The notes under the pieces were generated by a model, which did not search any database, had not been told where the DNA came from, and worked only from the letters and a program-made list of their open reading frames with translations. Positions 1-8,727 of a DNA stretch of 47,361 bases are shown piece by piece (within the stretch, counting starts at the first letter, position 1; every line of letters begins with the position of its first letter). The DNA is taken from NCBI RefSeq assembly GCF_001043975.1, contig NZ_LABY01000162.1, forward strand, positions 1 through 47,361, in the 5' to 3' direction. The position numbers and the translations under genes were made by a program. This DNA comes from Methylobacterium variabile (GTDB lineage Bacteria; Pseudomonadota; Alphaproteobacteria; Rhizobiales; Beijerinckiaceae).

Positions 1-2
1 CC

Positions 3-809
3 CGCGCGGTCCAGGATGCGCAGGGCGCCGGCAATTTCCCGGGCCGCGACGGGCGCATGCCCCGGGCGGAGCCGCGGCTCCTCACCGTGACGCAGGAGAT
101 CAGCCGCTCGGCGCCCGAGACGCTGCACCTGGCCTACGGCGTGGTCTCACCGATCACCTTCGTCGACGCCAAGGGCGCGCCCTGGCCGATCGCCTCGGTC
201 GCCTACGATCCGCGCCTGTTTGCTCAGGACGGCACCGGCTGCGGCCAGGACACCGCGATGGGGGCGGCCCAGGTGCCGGCCGCGACGGGCGCCGACCGGC
301 CGACCTCGATCAACCTGATGCCGTGCCGGTACGACACCTGGGGCAACATCCTGATCCGGCTCGAGGCCGTGCCCTACCCGATCCCGCTGATGATCCTCTC
401 CGGGCAGAGCGAGACGGTGGACATCCCGGTCACGGTGCGGGTCGCCGGCACCTCGCCGCTCACCCCCGTGAAGGTGGTCACCGCGAGCACTGCCCCGGTG
501 CGCAAGGCCGGCCCGCCGGGTCCGCCGCGCGGGACGGGCCCGATCGACACCACGGCGCTCCTGCATCTCTTCGGCTCCGGCACCCCGCCGGCCGGCGCCC
601 AGAAGCTCGCCGCGACCGGCGGGGCGCAGGCCTGGCTCTACCGCGAGCGGATGTACGTGCGCGTCCAGGGCGATCTCGTCAGCCCGCAGCCGGTCGCCTC
701 GGCCGACGCGTCGGGGGGCTACCGCGTCTACGAGTTCCTGCGCCCGGCCTCGCGCCTCGTCGCCGAGCGCGGCGACGGGGCCGAGACCGCCATCAGCGTC
801 GAGTTCTAG
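3..809 (+). CDS. dotH: DotH/IcmK-like outer-membrane channel protein, 5' truncated by window edge
   Basis: The reading frame is open from base 3 and ends with TAG at 807-809, so the gene starts outside the window; the ATG at 57 is only internal. The segment PITFVDAKGAPWPI and the C-terminal block around LFGSGTPPAGAQKL fit the conserved C-terminal domain of DotH/IcmK, the subunit that joins DotC and DotD in the outer-membrane core of type IVB (Dot/Icm, IncI-like) secretion systems. This is family knowledge and no search was run. It lies 5 nt upstream of dotG, the same order as icmK-icmE in Legionella, which supports the call. The visible part is about 268 residues and contains a proline-rich stretch (GPPGPPRG) before the terminal beta-rich region. 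Confidence 0.8.
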   Translation, partial: RAVQDAQGAGNFPGRDGRMPRAEPRLLTVTQEISRSAPETLHLAYGVVSPITFVDAKGAPWPIASVAYDPRLFAQDGTGCGQDTAMGAAQVPAATGADRPTSINLMPCRYDTWGNILIRLEAVPYPIPLMILSGQSETVDIPVTVRVAGTSPLTPVKVVTASTAPVRKAGPPGPPRGTGPIDTTALLHLFGSGTPPAGAQKLAATGGAQAWLYRERMYVRVQGDLVSPQPVASADASGGYRVYEFLRPASRLVAERGDGAETAISVEF

Positions 810-814
810 GGGGG

Positions 815-2116
815 ATGGCGATGCTCTCATCGAAAGTTGTCGCGGCACTCGGCGGTGTCGCCCTGTTCGGCGCCCTCGGCTCGGCCGCCTTCATCCTGCG
901 GGACGTGCCCGGTGCCGACCAGGGCGCGGGGCTGGCCTCCGAGATCCGGGGCCAGACCCCGAACCCGCCAAACGACATGATGAAGCCGGTCAGCAAGGCC
1001 GAGGCGGACCGGCGCGCCGGCGTCAACCGCCAGGCGGCCGACGAACGGGACAGCGCCGGCAAGCCCTTCGTGGCGCCGACGGTGATCGCCGAGAAGCGCG
1101 GCGCGACGATGGGCGAGCTGCCCGACGCCAATCCGGAGCCGAAGCCCCCTGAGCCGCCTCCGGAGCCGAAGGTGGTCGAGCGGATCATCTACCAGGACCG
1201 GCCGGTCATCCAGACCGTGTACCGGGACGTGCCGGTCCAGCCGACGGCCGACCCCGAGCAGGTCGCGGCGATCAACGAGCAGATCAAGGCGCTGCTGAAG
1301 CCGACCCCGGGCGGGTTCCTGGTGCGGAGCTTCGCCAAGGGCGAGCGGCCCAAGCCCCCCGTGCCGCGGGCTGCCGCCGTCGCCCCGCCGCCTCCGACCG
1401 GGCCGTTCGGGATGGGCGTTCGGCACGCGACCGTGGCGCGTGCCGGCGACGTCGCCTACGCGGTGCTCGATCGCGGCTTCAACTCGGACGATCCGGCGGC
1501 GCCGATCTTCGCCACCATCGTCGACCTCGACGAGCGCCAGCAGCCCGGACCGCTCAACGGGATCCGGCTGCTCGGCCAGATCGTCTACTCGCAGACGCAG
1601 GCCTCGATCCGGTTCACCACCATGATCCTGCAGGACGGCCGCCAGGGGCCGATGCAGGCGGTCGCGATCACGGTCGACCAGGCCCGCACGGGCGTGGCCG
1701 AGGACGTCGACAACCACACCCTGGAGCGCTACGGCGGCCTCGTCATCGCCGGGCTGATCCAGGGCGTGGGCCAGGTCGGCCAGCAGCTCACCCAGCTCAA
1801 CACCCAGACGGTGGTCGGCAACGGCTTTGCGGTCCAGTCCGGCCGCAACGTCGACTGGCTGACGGCGGGCCTCGGCGCCGCGCAGCCGGTGGGCCAGGCC
1901 CTGACCGCGGCGGCGGCGCGCAGCTTCAGCCGGCCGCCGACCCTGTCCTCTCCGACCAACTTCCCGATCGGCATCGTCTTCCTGCAGCCCGTCGTGGTGC
2001 CGCTCGACGCCGCCCGGGTCACGGTCGGGGCCGGCACCGGCTACGGGCCGGATCCGGCTTATGGCCCGAGCTACCGGCCCGAGACCCTGCCGATCTCCTT
2101 TGTGAGGAAGCCGTGA
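815..2116 (+). CDS. dotG: DotG/IcmE (VirB10-like) type IVB secretion channel protein
   Basis: This encodes 433 residues. One N-terminal membrane helix (about residues 9-28) is followed by a proline-rich periplasmic stretch (PEPKPPEPPPEPK) and a C-terminal VirB10/TrbI-like domain with IFATIVDLDERQQPGPLNG and RLLGQIVYSQTQASIRFTTM. DotG spans the inner membrane and periplasm and forms the central channel. A longer open frame begins at 323, but that part lies inside dotH. The start is set at ATG 815 just after the dotH stop, preceded by a G-rich run; ATG 821 is an alternative. The stop TGA overlaps the next ATG (TGATG at 2114-2118), giving translational coupling. The last 130 nt or so are duplicated just downstream. 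Confidence 0.82.
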   Translation: MAMLSSKVVAALGGVALFGALGSAAFILRDVPGADQGAGLASEIRGQTPNPPNDMMKPVSKAEADRRAGVNRQAADERDSAGKPFVAPTVIAEKRGATMGELPDANPEPKPPEPPPEPKVVERIIYQDRPVIQTVYRDVPVQPTADPEQVAAINEQIKALLKPTPGGFLVRSFAKGERPKPPVPRAAAVAPPPPTGPFGMGVRHATVARAGDVAYAVLDRGFNSDDPAAPIFATIVDLDERQQPGPLNGIRLLGQIVYSQTQASIRFTTMILQDGRQGPMQAVAITVDQARTGVAEDVDNHTLERYGGLVIAGLIQGVGQVGQQLTQLNTQTVVGNGFAVQSGRNVDWLTAGLGAAQPVGQALTAAAARSFSRPPTLSSPTNFPIGIVFLQPVVVPLDAARVTVGAGTGYGPDPAYGPSYRPETLPISFVRKP

Positions 2117-2327
2117 TGGGTCCGTCCAAGGGGCTGGCCGACGTCCTGCGCGGCCTGATCGACCTCGTCCTTCTGCCCGTCGTGGTGCCTCTCGACGCGG
2201 CTCGGGTCACGGTCGGGGCCGACACCGCTTACGGGCCCGAGACCCTGCCGATCTCCTTTGTGAGGAAGCCGTGATGGATGGCTCGAAAGGCCTGGCCGAC
2301 GTCCTGCGCGGCCTGATCGACCTCGTG
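1985..2327 (+). repeat. Imperfect tandem duplication across the dotG/next-gene junction
   Basis: The end of dotG plus the first 17 or so codons of the following gene (about 1985-2154) recur at about 2169-2327. Both copies contain GTCGTGGTGCC, GGGTCACGGTCGGGGCC, the tail CTGCCGATCTCCTTTGTGAG, the TGATG stop/start overlap and GGCCTGGCCGACGTCCTGCG. The copies differ by scattered substitutions and a deletion in copy 2, so the event is not recent. The second copy keeps the functional start of the downstream membrane protein, and the first copy creates a chimeric mini-ORF. Confidence 0.85.
2116..2274 (+). pseudogene. Chimeric 52-codon ORF made by the tandem duplication
   Basis: The frame starts at the ATG overlapping the dotG stop and encodes MGPSKGLADVLRGLIDLV, the N-terminus of the next protein, then runs straight into LLPVVVPLDAARVTVGAD and ends ISFVRKP, the C-terminus of DotG. 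It ends at TGA 2272-2274, which overlaps the ATG of the intact downstream gene. It is therefore a fusion of the head of one gene to the tail of another. It lacks the membrane helices of the first and the VirB10 fold of the second, so it is probably non-functional, although it keeps translational coupling between dotG and the next gene. Confidence 0.7.
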
Positions 2328-2528
2328 CCGGTCCTGGCCTGGCTCGTGGTCGTCATCACGGCGGTCGCCGGCATCTTCCTCACTGGCTACGCGATGCTGC
2401 GGATCTACCAGGCCAACAACTCCGGCGACGGCACGGCGGGCAACTGGATCGTCGCCGGGGTGATCGGCTGCGCGATGACGATCCCCACGATCATCATCGC
2501 GCAATTCTCCTTCTACTTTGCCGAGTGA
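2274..2528 (+). CDS. Small two-helix membrane protein in the Dot/Icm operon
   Basis: This encodes 84 residues with two hydrophobic segments (about 19-42 and 58-78) separated by a short polar loop containing NNSGDGTAGN. It sits between dotG and dotO, where Legionella carries icmC (dotE), icmD (dotP) and icmJ (dotN), so a DotE/DotP-like role in the inner-membrane part of the channel is the likely reading. The call rests on position and topology, not on a clear family motif. The ATG at 2274 overlaps the TGA of the chimeric ORF; a GTG at 2271 is possible but less likely. Confidence 0.6.
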   Translation: MDGSKGLADVLRGLIDLVPVLAWLVVVITAVAGIFLTGYAMLRIYQANNSGDGTAGNWIVAGVIGCAMTIPTIIIAQFSFYFAE

Positions 2529-2541
2529 GGGTCTGGACGCG

Positions 2542-3027
2542 ATGAACGACGGATCCTGGCACCTCATCGACAACCTGACCGCCAACGCGGCGGCCTATCT
2601 CGACGATCACCCCCTGGTGAGTAAGGCCGCCATCGCGCTCACCCTCGCGGCGGGCTGCTACGCGATCGTGGCCGCGCGGGCCTGGTCGGTATCGGTCTGC
2701 TCGGACCGGAGCTTGCGCCGGATCCTGCACGTTTGCGCCATGGCGGGCGGCGGCTGCCTGTTCCTGACCGGGCTGTTCTACGACAGCCTGACGCGCGGTC
2801 TGGACGGCGCGATCACGTCCCTGCCGCTGATCTACGTCTACTACCCGGCCTCGATCACGCTCTCCTGCGCCGCGATGGTGTTTGCCCTCGCGCAGGTCTA
2901 CTGCGCCCTGCACGTCCGCCCGGCGCCTCTCATGCGGGGGATCGTCCCGGGCCTGCTCGGCGCCTGGCTCTTCGCGCTCGCGGTGCCCGTGTACCAATTC
3001 TCGGTCATCCTGCGAGGCGTCCAATGA
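2542..3027 (+). CDS. Four-helix membrane protein in the Dot/Icm operon
   Basis: This encodes 161 residues with about four membrane segments (near 30-48, 65-85, 102-122 and 137-155). The family is not recognised with certainty. Its place directly before dotO and its size and topology suggest an IcmC/DotE- or IcmV-like inner-membrane component. ATG 2542 is chosen because upstream TTG codons have no ribosome-binding site and would overlap the previous gene. The stop overlaps the start of dotO (ATGA at 3024-3027), so the two are translationally coupled. Confidence 0.62.
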   Translation: MNDGSWHLIDNLTANAAAYLDDHPLVSKAAIALTLAAGCYAIVAARAWSVSVCSDRSLRRILHVCAMAGGGCLFLTGLFYDSLTRGLDGAITSLPLIYVYYPASITLSCAAMVFALAQVYCALHVRPAPLMRGIVPGLLGAWLFALAVPVYQFSVILRGVQ

Positions 3028-6011
3028 GGACGGCGGACAAGTTCTGCGACCTCGCCGGGTTCGATCCCGAGCGTGAGGAGGCGGTGGTCTACGCCCATGA
3101 CGGGTCGCAGGTCACCCTGATCGAGATCGACGGCATCCGCTCGATCGTCTCGCCCGACGACTACCTCGTCAACGTGGTCGAGCGCTTCGCCGGCGGGATC
3201 GCCCAGATCCTCAAGCGGCCCGGCCACCAGCTCACGATCTCCTACGAGTCCTCGCTCAACACCGCCAAGGTCATCGAGCCCTTCGTCGAGCGCCAGGGCC
3301 GGCGCGCCCGCCAGAAGGGGCTCTCGGTCGAGGCGCTGATCGAGGAGGGCCGGGCGGTCCTGGAGGAGCGGGCGCGCTCCGAGACCATCCTGCTCGCCGC
3401 CTGGACCCGGCCGACGGCCGGCACGCCCGAGGAGGTCCGCCGCGAGCAGCGGGACAACCGCCGGGCCTGGCAGGAGCTGCCCCCGGCCCATGACGCCCAG
3501 AACCCCTATTTGCGGCTCGGCTCGCTCGACGGCGTCCACGCCGCGTTCGTGCGCCGGGTCATGGAGGCGCTCGGCGAGGCGCGCCTTCAGGGGCGGATCC
3601 TGGCTCCCGATGGTCAGGGCCGGCGGCGCGATCTGGAGCAGATCCGGGCGGCCGTCCTCTACCACGAGACCCCCGACGGCTGGACGCCCTACGGGCCGGG
3701 CACGAGGCGCTACCCGGGTGCCAAGGAGCGCCACGACGACGACGTCAGCGACTTCTTCACGCCGACCGTCGCGCGCCAGATCATGACCTCGAACGCGCAG
3801 GCCTCGAGCAACATGCGCGCCCTCGACATGGGCGGGCGCCGCTACGCGCTCGCGGTCATGCGGATGTTCCCCTCGTCGATCCTGCCGTTCAACCGGCTGC
3901 TCGACTCGCTGCTCGAGAGTTCGTCCCGCTCGGCCGACATGCCGTTCCGGGTCTGCTTCCACCTCGAGGCACTGCGCGACGCGGATGTCGGCTTCCGGCT
4001 CAAGAAAGTCCTGGCGGGTCTCCTCGCCTTTGCAAGCCCGAGCAACAAGAACCTGTTCCGGGCGCTGCGCCAGCTCGAGGAGGTGGTCGAGAAGGACGGC
4101 GAGGCGATCGTCAAGGGCCGGGTGATCGCCACGACCTGGACCGAGCCGGGCGAGGATCCGGGGCTCCTGGAGCGGCGGCGCTCGTACCTGATGAGCGGGA
4201 TGATGACCTGGGGCGAGGCGGTGATGACCGACGCCCCCCACAACCCGCTGCGGGCTCTCTGCGAGACGGTGGCCGGGATGACGGTGCAGGCCGAGATCCC
4301 GCCGGGCTCGATCGCGCCCCTCGGGGATCTCGCGGCGATGCTGCCGTTCCACCGCACGGCGCCGATCTTCAAGCAGGGCCAGAGCATGCTGGTCACGCCC
4401 GACGGCAAGCCGGTGCCCTACGAGGCGCTCTCGCCCGAGCAGCTGTTCTGGCTGACGCTGATCTACGCCACGCCGGGCTCGGGCAAGTCGGTGCTGATGA
4501 ACAGGCTCAACGTCGAGTTCGCGTCGTTCTCCGCCGGCGCGGCGCTGCCGTTCCTGGCCGTCATCGACGTCGGCGTCAGCTCGTCCGGGTTCATCGAGCT
4601 GGTGCGCAACGCGCTTCCCCCGGAGCGGCGGCACGAGGCGTACTATGTCCGGCTCCTCAACACGCCGGACTTTGCTGTCAACTTCCTCGACCTCGGGCTC
4701 GGCCGGCGCATGCCGCTCGAGCGCGAGCGCAGCTTCATCGAGAACTTCCTGACGACGCTCCTCAACGTGTCGAACTCAGAAGTGGCGTTGCTGATCCCGC
4801 GCCTCATCACGCGGGTCTACCAGCTCAAAAGCGACCTCCAGTTCTCGTCCTCGCCGGCGGTCTACCAGCCCAACGTCGACCCCGAGCTCGATCGGCTGAT
4901 CGCGCATTACGGCATCAAGGTCGGCGACCGGTCGAAATGGTGGAGCATCGTCGACGCGTTCGTCGAGCGCCGGCTCTCCACCGCCGCGCAGCGCGCGCAG
5001 CGCTACGCGATGCCGGTGCTGGAGGACTTCGCCCGGGTGCTCGCCGAGCCGATCATGGTGCAGGACTTCCCCGCCGAGCTGATCCGTCACGTCCAGCGCT
5101 CGCTCGAGAGCGCGATCGAGAAGTTCCCGATCTTCTCCCGGCCCACCCGGCTCGATCTCGGCGAGGCGCGGGTGGTGTCGATCGACCTTCAGGACGTGGC
5201 CATGCGCCACAAGTCGCCGGAGGCCGAGCGCAACAACGCGCTGATGTTCATGATCGCGCGGCACGTCTACCTGTCGAAGATCTCCGGCTTTGCCGAGGAG
5301 ATCGCGAAGATGGATTTTCCGCCCGAGGACGCGATCCGGGCAGAATACGTCCGGTACTGGGAGGCGCGCTACGCCGAGGTGGCTGAGACGCCCAAGCGCC
5401 TGTGCATGGACGAGTATCACCTGACCGGCGGCGTCGAGACGATCGCTCGCCAAGTCAAATCGGATGCCCGCGAGGGCCGCAAGTGGGGCCTGGAGCTGAT
5501 CCTGGTCTCGCAGCTGCTCGCCGACTTCGACACGCTGGCCAACATGGCCTCGACGGTGCTGGTGCTCAACGCCGACTCGAACGAGATCCGCGAGCAGGCC
5601 CGCAAGACCTTCGGGTTCGATCAGGCGGTGAAGTCCGCGCTCGAGCGCCAGGTCCACGGGCCGCAGGGTCGGCGCGGCGCGAACATCCTGGCGCGCTTCA
5701 AGCTGCGCGAGGAGGAGCGCTGGATCGTGCTCAACAACTCGCTCGGGCCCCGGATGCTGTGGGCCCTGACCACCAAGGCGGAGGACCGCCTGGTGCGCGA
5801 CGAGCTGTACCGCCGGATGGCGGTCAACGAGGCGCTGCGCATCCTGGCTGCACGCTTTCCCGATGGCACCGCCATCGAGACGTGGGGTCGGATGTCCGCG
5901 CTTGCGCGGTTCGGTGAGGACCGGATCGCAAAGACGATCGTCGATCAAGTGTTGGGGGAACTCATGAGCGACGCTCAACCCCAGATCGACCGATCCAGAA
6001 CCGCCGCATGA
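3024..6011 (+). CDS. dotO: DotO/IcmB-like secretion ATPase
   Basis: This encodes 995 residues, close to the usual length of IcmB/DotO and IncI TraU, the VirB4-type cytoplasmic ATPases that power type IVB secretion. The Walker A motif ATPGSGKSVLMN lies near residues 482-492 and a Walker B-like CMDEYH near residues 793-798. The N-terminal half is the usual non-nucleotide-binding region, with DFFTPTVARQIMTSNAQ and DALLPFNRLLDS-like blocks. The longer open frame from 2733 is a shadow of the upstream gene. ATG 3024 overlaps the previous stop by 4 nt. The operon order dotH-dotG-small membrane proteins-dotO matches the icmK-icmE-icmC-icmD-icmJ-icmB order of Legionella. Confidence 0.87.
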   Translation: MRTADKFCDLAGFDPEREEAVVYAHDGSQVTLIEIDGIRSIVSPDDYLVNVVERFAGGIAQILKRPGHQLTISYESSLNTAKVIEPFVERQGRRARQKGLSVEALIEEGRAVLEERARSETILLAAWTRPTAGTPEEVRREQRDNRRAWQELPPAHDAQNPYLRLGSLDGVHAAFVRRVMEALGEARLQGRILAPDGQGRRRDLEQIRAAVLYHETPDGWTPYGPGTRRYPGAKERHDDDVSDFFTPTVARQIMTSNAQASSNMRALDMGGRRYALAVMRMFPSSILPFNRLLDSLLESSSRSADMPFRVCFHLEALRDADVGFRLKKVLAGLLAFASPSNKNLFRALRQLEEVVEKDGEAIVKGRVIATTWTEPGEDPGLLERRRSYLMSGMMTWGEAVMTDAPHNPLRALCETVAGMTVQAEIPPGSIAPLGDLAAMLPFHRTAPIFKQGQSMLVTPDGKPVPYEALSPEQLFWLTLIYATPGSGKSVLMNRLNVEFASFSAGAALPFLAVIDVGVSSSGFIELVRNALPPERRHEAYYVRLLNTPDFAVNFLDLGLGRRMPLERERSFIENFLTTLLNVSNSEVALLIPRLITRVYQLKSDLQFSSSPAVYQPNVDPELDRLIAHYGIKVGDRSKWWSIVDAFVERRLSTAAQRAQRYAMPVLEDFARVLAEPIMVQDFPAELIRHVQRSLESAIEKFPIFSRPTRLDLGEARVVSIDLQDVAMRHKSPEAERNNALMFMIARHVYLSKISGFAEEIAKMDFPPEDAIRAEYVRYWEARYAEVAETPKRLCMDEYHLTGGVETIARQVKSDAREGRKWGLELILVSQLLADFDTLANMASTVLVLNADSNEIREQARKTFGFDQAVKSALERQVHGPQGRRGANILARFKLREEERWIVLNNSLGPRMLWALTTKAEDRLVRDELYRRMAVNEALRILAARFPDGTAIETWGRMSALARFGEDRIAKTIVDQVLGELMSDAQPQIDRSRTAA

Positions 6012-6025
6012 CAATGGAGGTCCCA

Positions 6026-6436
6026 ATGAACATCAAGGATATCTACTACCGGTCCCTGGTCACCGCCACGATGCTGGGCCTGAGCACGATGTCGGCGCTG
6101 GCTCAAGCGACGGGCGGTAGCGCCTCGGGCGATCCCTCGGCGCCGATCGAATTTCTGAAGAACTCGCGCTCGAAGGCGTCGAGTTCGGCGCTCAACGCGT
6201 CCTCGATCGCCACCGGCGGCAACAACGCCGGCATCGTCATCTCGATCATCTTCGCCGTGGTCGGCATCGGGCTTGCCGGCATCTCGGGCGTGAAGCTCTA
6301 CAAGTCGTCGCAGGACGACAACGCCCGCGAGGATGCCGGCCGGTCCCTGGCCGGGATCGTCGTCGGCTCTGCCGTCACGATCCTGGGCGTCATCATCGGC
6401 GTGGTCACCACCTACATGACCGGCGCGAGCACCTGA
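6026..6436 (+). CDS. IcmD/DotP-like small secretion protein with signal peptide
   Basis: This encodes 136 residues. A signal peptide (MNIKDIYYRSLVTATMLGLS to about residue 27, ending SALAQA) is followed by a short polar region and two glycine-rich membrane segments (about 72-92 and 112-131). Signal peptide plus two helices is the layout of IcmD/DotP and also of VirB2/TraQ-like subunits, and I cannot tell these apart by eye. The start ATG 6026 has a strong GGAGG six nt upstream; the longer frame from 6008 has none. It is the last gene of the channel operon and is followed by a strong hairpin. Confidence 0.62.
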   Translation: MNIKDIYYRSLVTATMLGLSTMSALAQATGGSASGDPSAPIEFLKNSRSKASSSALNASSIATGGNNAGIVISIIFAVVGIGLAGISGVKLYKSSQDDNAREDAGRSLAGIVVGSAVTILGVIIGVVTTYMTGAST

Positions 6437-6472
6437 CGGCCGACCCGGCCGGTCCAGCGTGGCACGACGACA

Positions 6473-6501
6473 GCGCCGAGCGGAGCCTCTTCGCTCGGCG
6501 C
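6473..6501. terminator. Strong hairpin between convergent operons
   Basis: A perfect 10-bp inverted repeat, GCGCCGAGCG (6473-6482) and CGCTCGGCGC (6492-6501), with a 9-nt loop lies between the last channel gene (+) and the dotM-like gene (-). There is no clear T-run, so it may end transcription from both sides or only protect 3' ends. Confidence 0.65.
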
Positions 6502-6517
6502 CGCGTTTCGAGCGATC

Positions 6518-7429
6518 TCAGTACGCCGTGATCGCAGACTGCAAGTTCGGATCGACGTGGCGAAGCCACGCGTAGTCCGGAAAATGGATCCGTTGCATCG
6601 CGAGAGCCGCGGCCGCGAGCGCCGAGACGGCCGCGGCGAGGCCCTCCTTCTGCTCGAGCACCTCATGGACCTGGCGAAGCGGAGCATCTTCCCGGCCGTT
6701 CCGTTCAGTGATTGCCTGGAGCAGGGCGCCGTACAGGGTCGGTAGGAGAGTGACAGGCTGATCCGCCAGGGGATTCGCCGCGTGGCGGTCTGCGGCCGCC
6801 CTGACAGCCTTCAGGACGGTGTCGCGTGCCTTGCGATCGGTGAGGGGAGCCACCGCGTCGATCGTCAGGAACAGGGCGCCGGCGAGGTGCCAGGGAATAG
6901 CGTCCAGCTCCGTCTCGACGGCTCGGGCATCGAGGAGGTCGCGGACCCCCTTGAACGTGTTTGGAACGCCTGCCTGGACCTGGAACGCCTCCTGGTCTTT
7001 GTCTGGCACACGCATCACCCGGTCGGCCGGCATGAACCGGCTGCCGATTTCCTCCCGCCCAAAGCCTAGACGCGGCAGGGTGATGAGCGCTTCGATGTGG
7101 TGGCGGCTGCGCTTGCGCCAGGCGAAGTAGCCGACGAGCGCCGTGAGCAGCGCGGTCACCAGGCCGAAGGCGACGCTCGACTTGTAGATCGACACGTACG
7201 CGAACGGCTCGCCGGCCGGCATGCCGGTGAAGTACCGGCCCCAGCCGGTAAACCGCCACAGGGAGGCGCTCTCGATCAGTCGCAGGACGGCGTATATCCG
7301 GCCGAGGACCGGGCTGAACGTCCACCACACGAGGCTGAGGACGGCCAACGTCGCGAAGGCGACGACGCCGAGGACCACGACCCTGGCGGGCGTGACGGTC
7401 TCGGCCGAGTTCTCATGCAGGGTCGTCAT
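6518..7429 (-). CDS. DotM/IcmP-like coupling-complex protein
   Basis: This encodes 303 residues. Two N-terminal membrane helices (about 17-38 and 82-104) precede a cytoplasmic region. The C-terminus, with MQRIHFPDYAWLRHVDPNLQ, resembles the DotM/IcmP signature in which a short FLWLKxVDRxLW-like block ends the domain. DotM partners the DotL coupling ATPase in type IVB systems. The resemblance is by eye and the protein is shorter than Legionella DotM, so the call is moderate. Its ATG overlaps the TGA of the Fic gene (ATGA), so it is the last gene of the traA-side operon rather than part of the channel operon. Confidence 0.55.
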   Translation of the reverse strand: MTTLHENSAETVTPARVVVLGVVAFATLAVLSLVWWTFSPVLGRIYAVLRLIESASLWRFTGWGRYFTGMPAGEPFAYVSIYKSSVAFGLVTALLTALVGYFAWRKRSRHHIEALITLPRLGFGREEIGSRFMPADRVMRVPDKDQEAFQVQAGVPNTFKGVRDLLDARAVETELDAIPWHLAGALFLTIDAVAPLTDRKARDTVLKAVRAAADRHAANPLADQPVTLLPTLYGALLQAITERNGREDAPLRQVHEVLEQKEGLAAAVSALAAAALAMQRIHFPDYAWLRHVDPNLQSAITAY

Positions 7430-8727
7430 CGCGTGTGGCCGAGCTGGGGCTCGTCACGGCCGAGCGCCTGTGTCTGCGCGAGGGTCTGCTGGCGATCGTC
7501 GACCATCAGAGCCTGCGCCACCGGTTTGAGGACGGCACGGATTTCAGCGAGATCCTGCCCCTGAGGCAGCAGGCTCCTGGCCTGCTCGGGGCTGCCCTGG
7601 ATCAGCATCACAGAGCCCTCGCGGCCGAAGCGCTCGATCAGGCTCTTGTCGATCTGGCGCACCTCCGCGACCAGCCCGGGATCGGCGACGATCTCGCGGG
7701 CCGTGCGGGTCTGCAACGCCTCGGCGAGCGCGGGGCTCGGGCCTGGGATCTCGATGCGGTTGCGCACGGCATCGTCCGGGCGCTGGCCGGCGAGCAGCAC
7801 GTAGCTCGCCGGGATCAGCACACGGCCGACGACCTGGCTGCGCGCCACCTCCTCACGCGGCTGGGAGCGATCCAGGGTCTCGTCGTTTCGCAGCACCCGC
7901 ACGTCGACCCGCGAGTTGTTCTCCGGCATCACCCGGAACGAGGCGAGCGGCACCGCCGCGATGTGCCGCTCCAGACGCACCAGGGCGTGGTGGTAGCTCG
8001 TCGCGACCACCTGGCCGCGGACCTGGGTGCCGGGCTCGGGCAGGACGATGCGCGGCGCCCCCATCAGGCGGGTCGCCTCGAACGCCTCGGCCGAGAGGCG
8101 GCCGAGGACCGGATGGGCGCGCTGCTCCTCCGAGTAGCGGGCATTCCGCACCATCAGCGTCAGGGGCTGGATCTCGCCGCGGGTGGCGAGCACGAGCTTG
8201 TCGCGGGTCTCGCTCGGGATCCGGTTGATCAGCGCCTGGTCGAGGGGCTGCTTATGGTGGCGGGCGTACTGCTCCATGAACGCCAGCAGGGTGCGGGTGT
8301 TGCCCTCCCGGAAGGGGTGGGCCTGGAACAGCGTCGCCATGGTACCGGCCAGGCGCATCGCCGGCCGGCTCTCCTTCAGGTTTCCGGGCTGCTCCTGCGC
8401 GAGGCTGGCGAGGGCGGTCCGCATCTGCTGGTCGATCCCGGCCGGCGGCGTGTAGGCGACGCTGCGGCCGTTCAGCACGATCTCGGGCTTCCACAGCTCG
8501 ACCGTGCGGGTCTCGCCCGCCCACGGGTAGATCTCGCCAAACAGCCGCTTATGGATCGCCGCGAAGTGCGCCTGGTCGAATTGCCCGAGCACCGGCTCCT
8601 TGAGCATCTGGCGCAGGGCCTGGAACGAGACGAGCTGCTCGCGCTCGGCCAGGGCCTCCGGATCGCGGATCTCCGCGGTGTTCCTGAGGGTGTCGGTACC
8701 CTCGTAGACGTAGGGAGCGCCGCTCAC
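7426..8727 (-). CDS. Fic-domain protein with FIC-OB-BID-like architecture (VbhT/Bep type)
   Basis: This encodes 433 residues. The Fic domain (about residues 15-190) carries FGEIYPWAGETRTV and the active-site loop HPFREGNTRT at about residues 136-145, close to the canonical HPFxxGNGR; the invariant His is present and one Gly is replaced by Thr. Fic enzymes transfer AMP or other phosphates to target proteins. After it comes a beta-rich segment (about 231-262, GTQVRGQVVATSYHHALVRL) resembling the OB fold. A helical C-terminus (about 337-433, DPGLVAEVRQIDKSLIERFG) resembles a BID secretion signal. Bartonella Beps and plasmid-borne VbhT share this order. The start is a GTG overlapping the previous stop by 4 nt, and the frame upstream of it belongs to another gene. 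The BID call is less sure than the Fic call. Confidence 0.8.
   Translation of the reverse strand: MSGAPYVYEGTDTLRNTAEIRDPEALAEREQLVSFQALRQMLKEPVLGQFDQAHFAAIHKRLFGEIYPWAGETRTVELWKPEIVLNGRSVAYTPPAGIDQQMRTALASLAQEQPGNLKESRPAMRLAGTMATLFQAHPFREGNTRTLLAFMEQYARHHKQPLDQALINRIPSETRDKLVLATRGEIQPLTLMVRNARYSEEQRAHPVLGRLSAEAFEATRLMGAPRIVLPEPGTQVRGQVVATSYHHALVRLERHIAAVPLASFRVMPENNSRVDVRVLRNDETLDRSQPREEVARSQVVGRVLIPASYVLLAGQRPDDAVRNRIEIPGPSPALAEALQTRTAREIVADPGLVAEVRQIDKSLIERFGREGSVMLIQGSPEQARSLLPQGQDLAEIRAVLKPVAQALMVDDRQQTLAQTQALGRDEPQLGHTR

Noticed and set aside
323..814. Upstream extension of the dotG frame
   Set aside because: Lies inside dotH in another frame; the ATG at 815 after the dotH stop fits the family N-terminus.
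2898..4634. 578-codon open frame on the minus strand opposite dotO
   Set aside because: A GC-rich shadow of the dotO coding strand; composition is repetitive Arg/Gly/Asp with no domain, and dotO has clear motifs.
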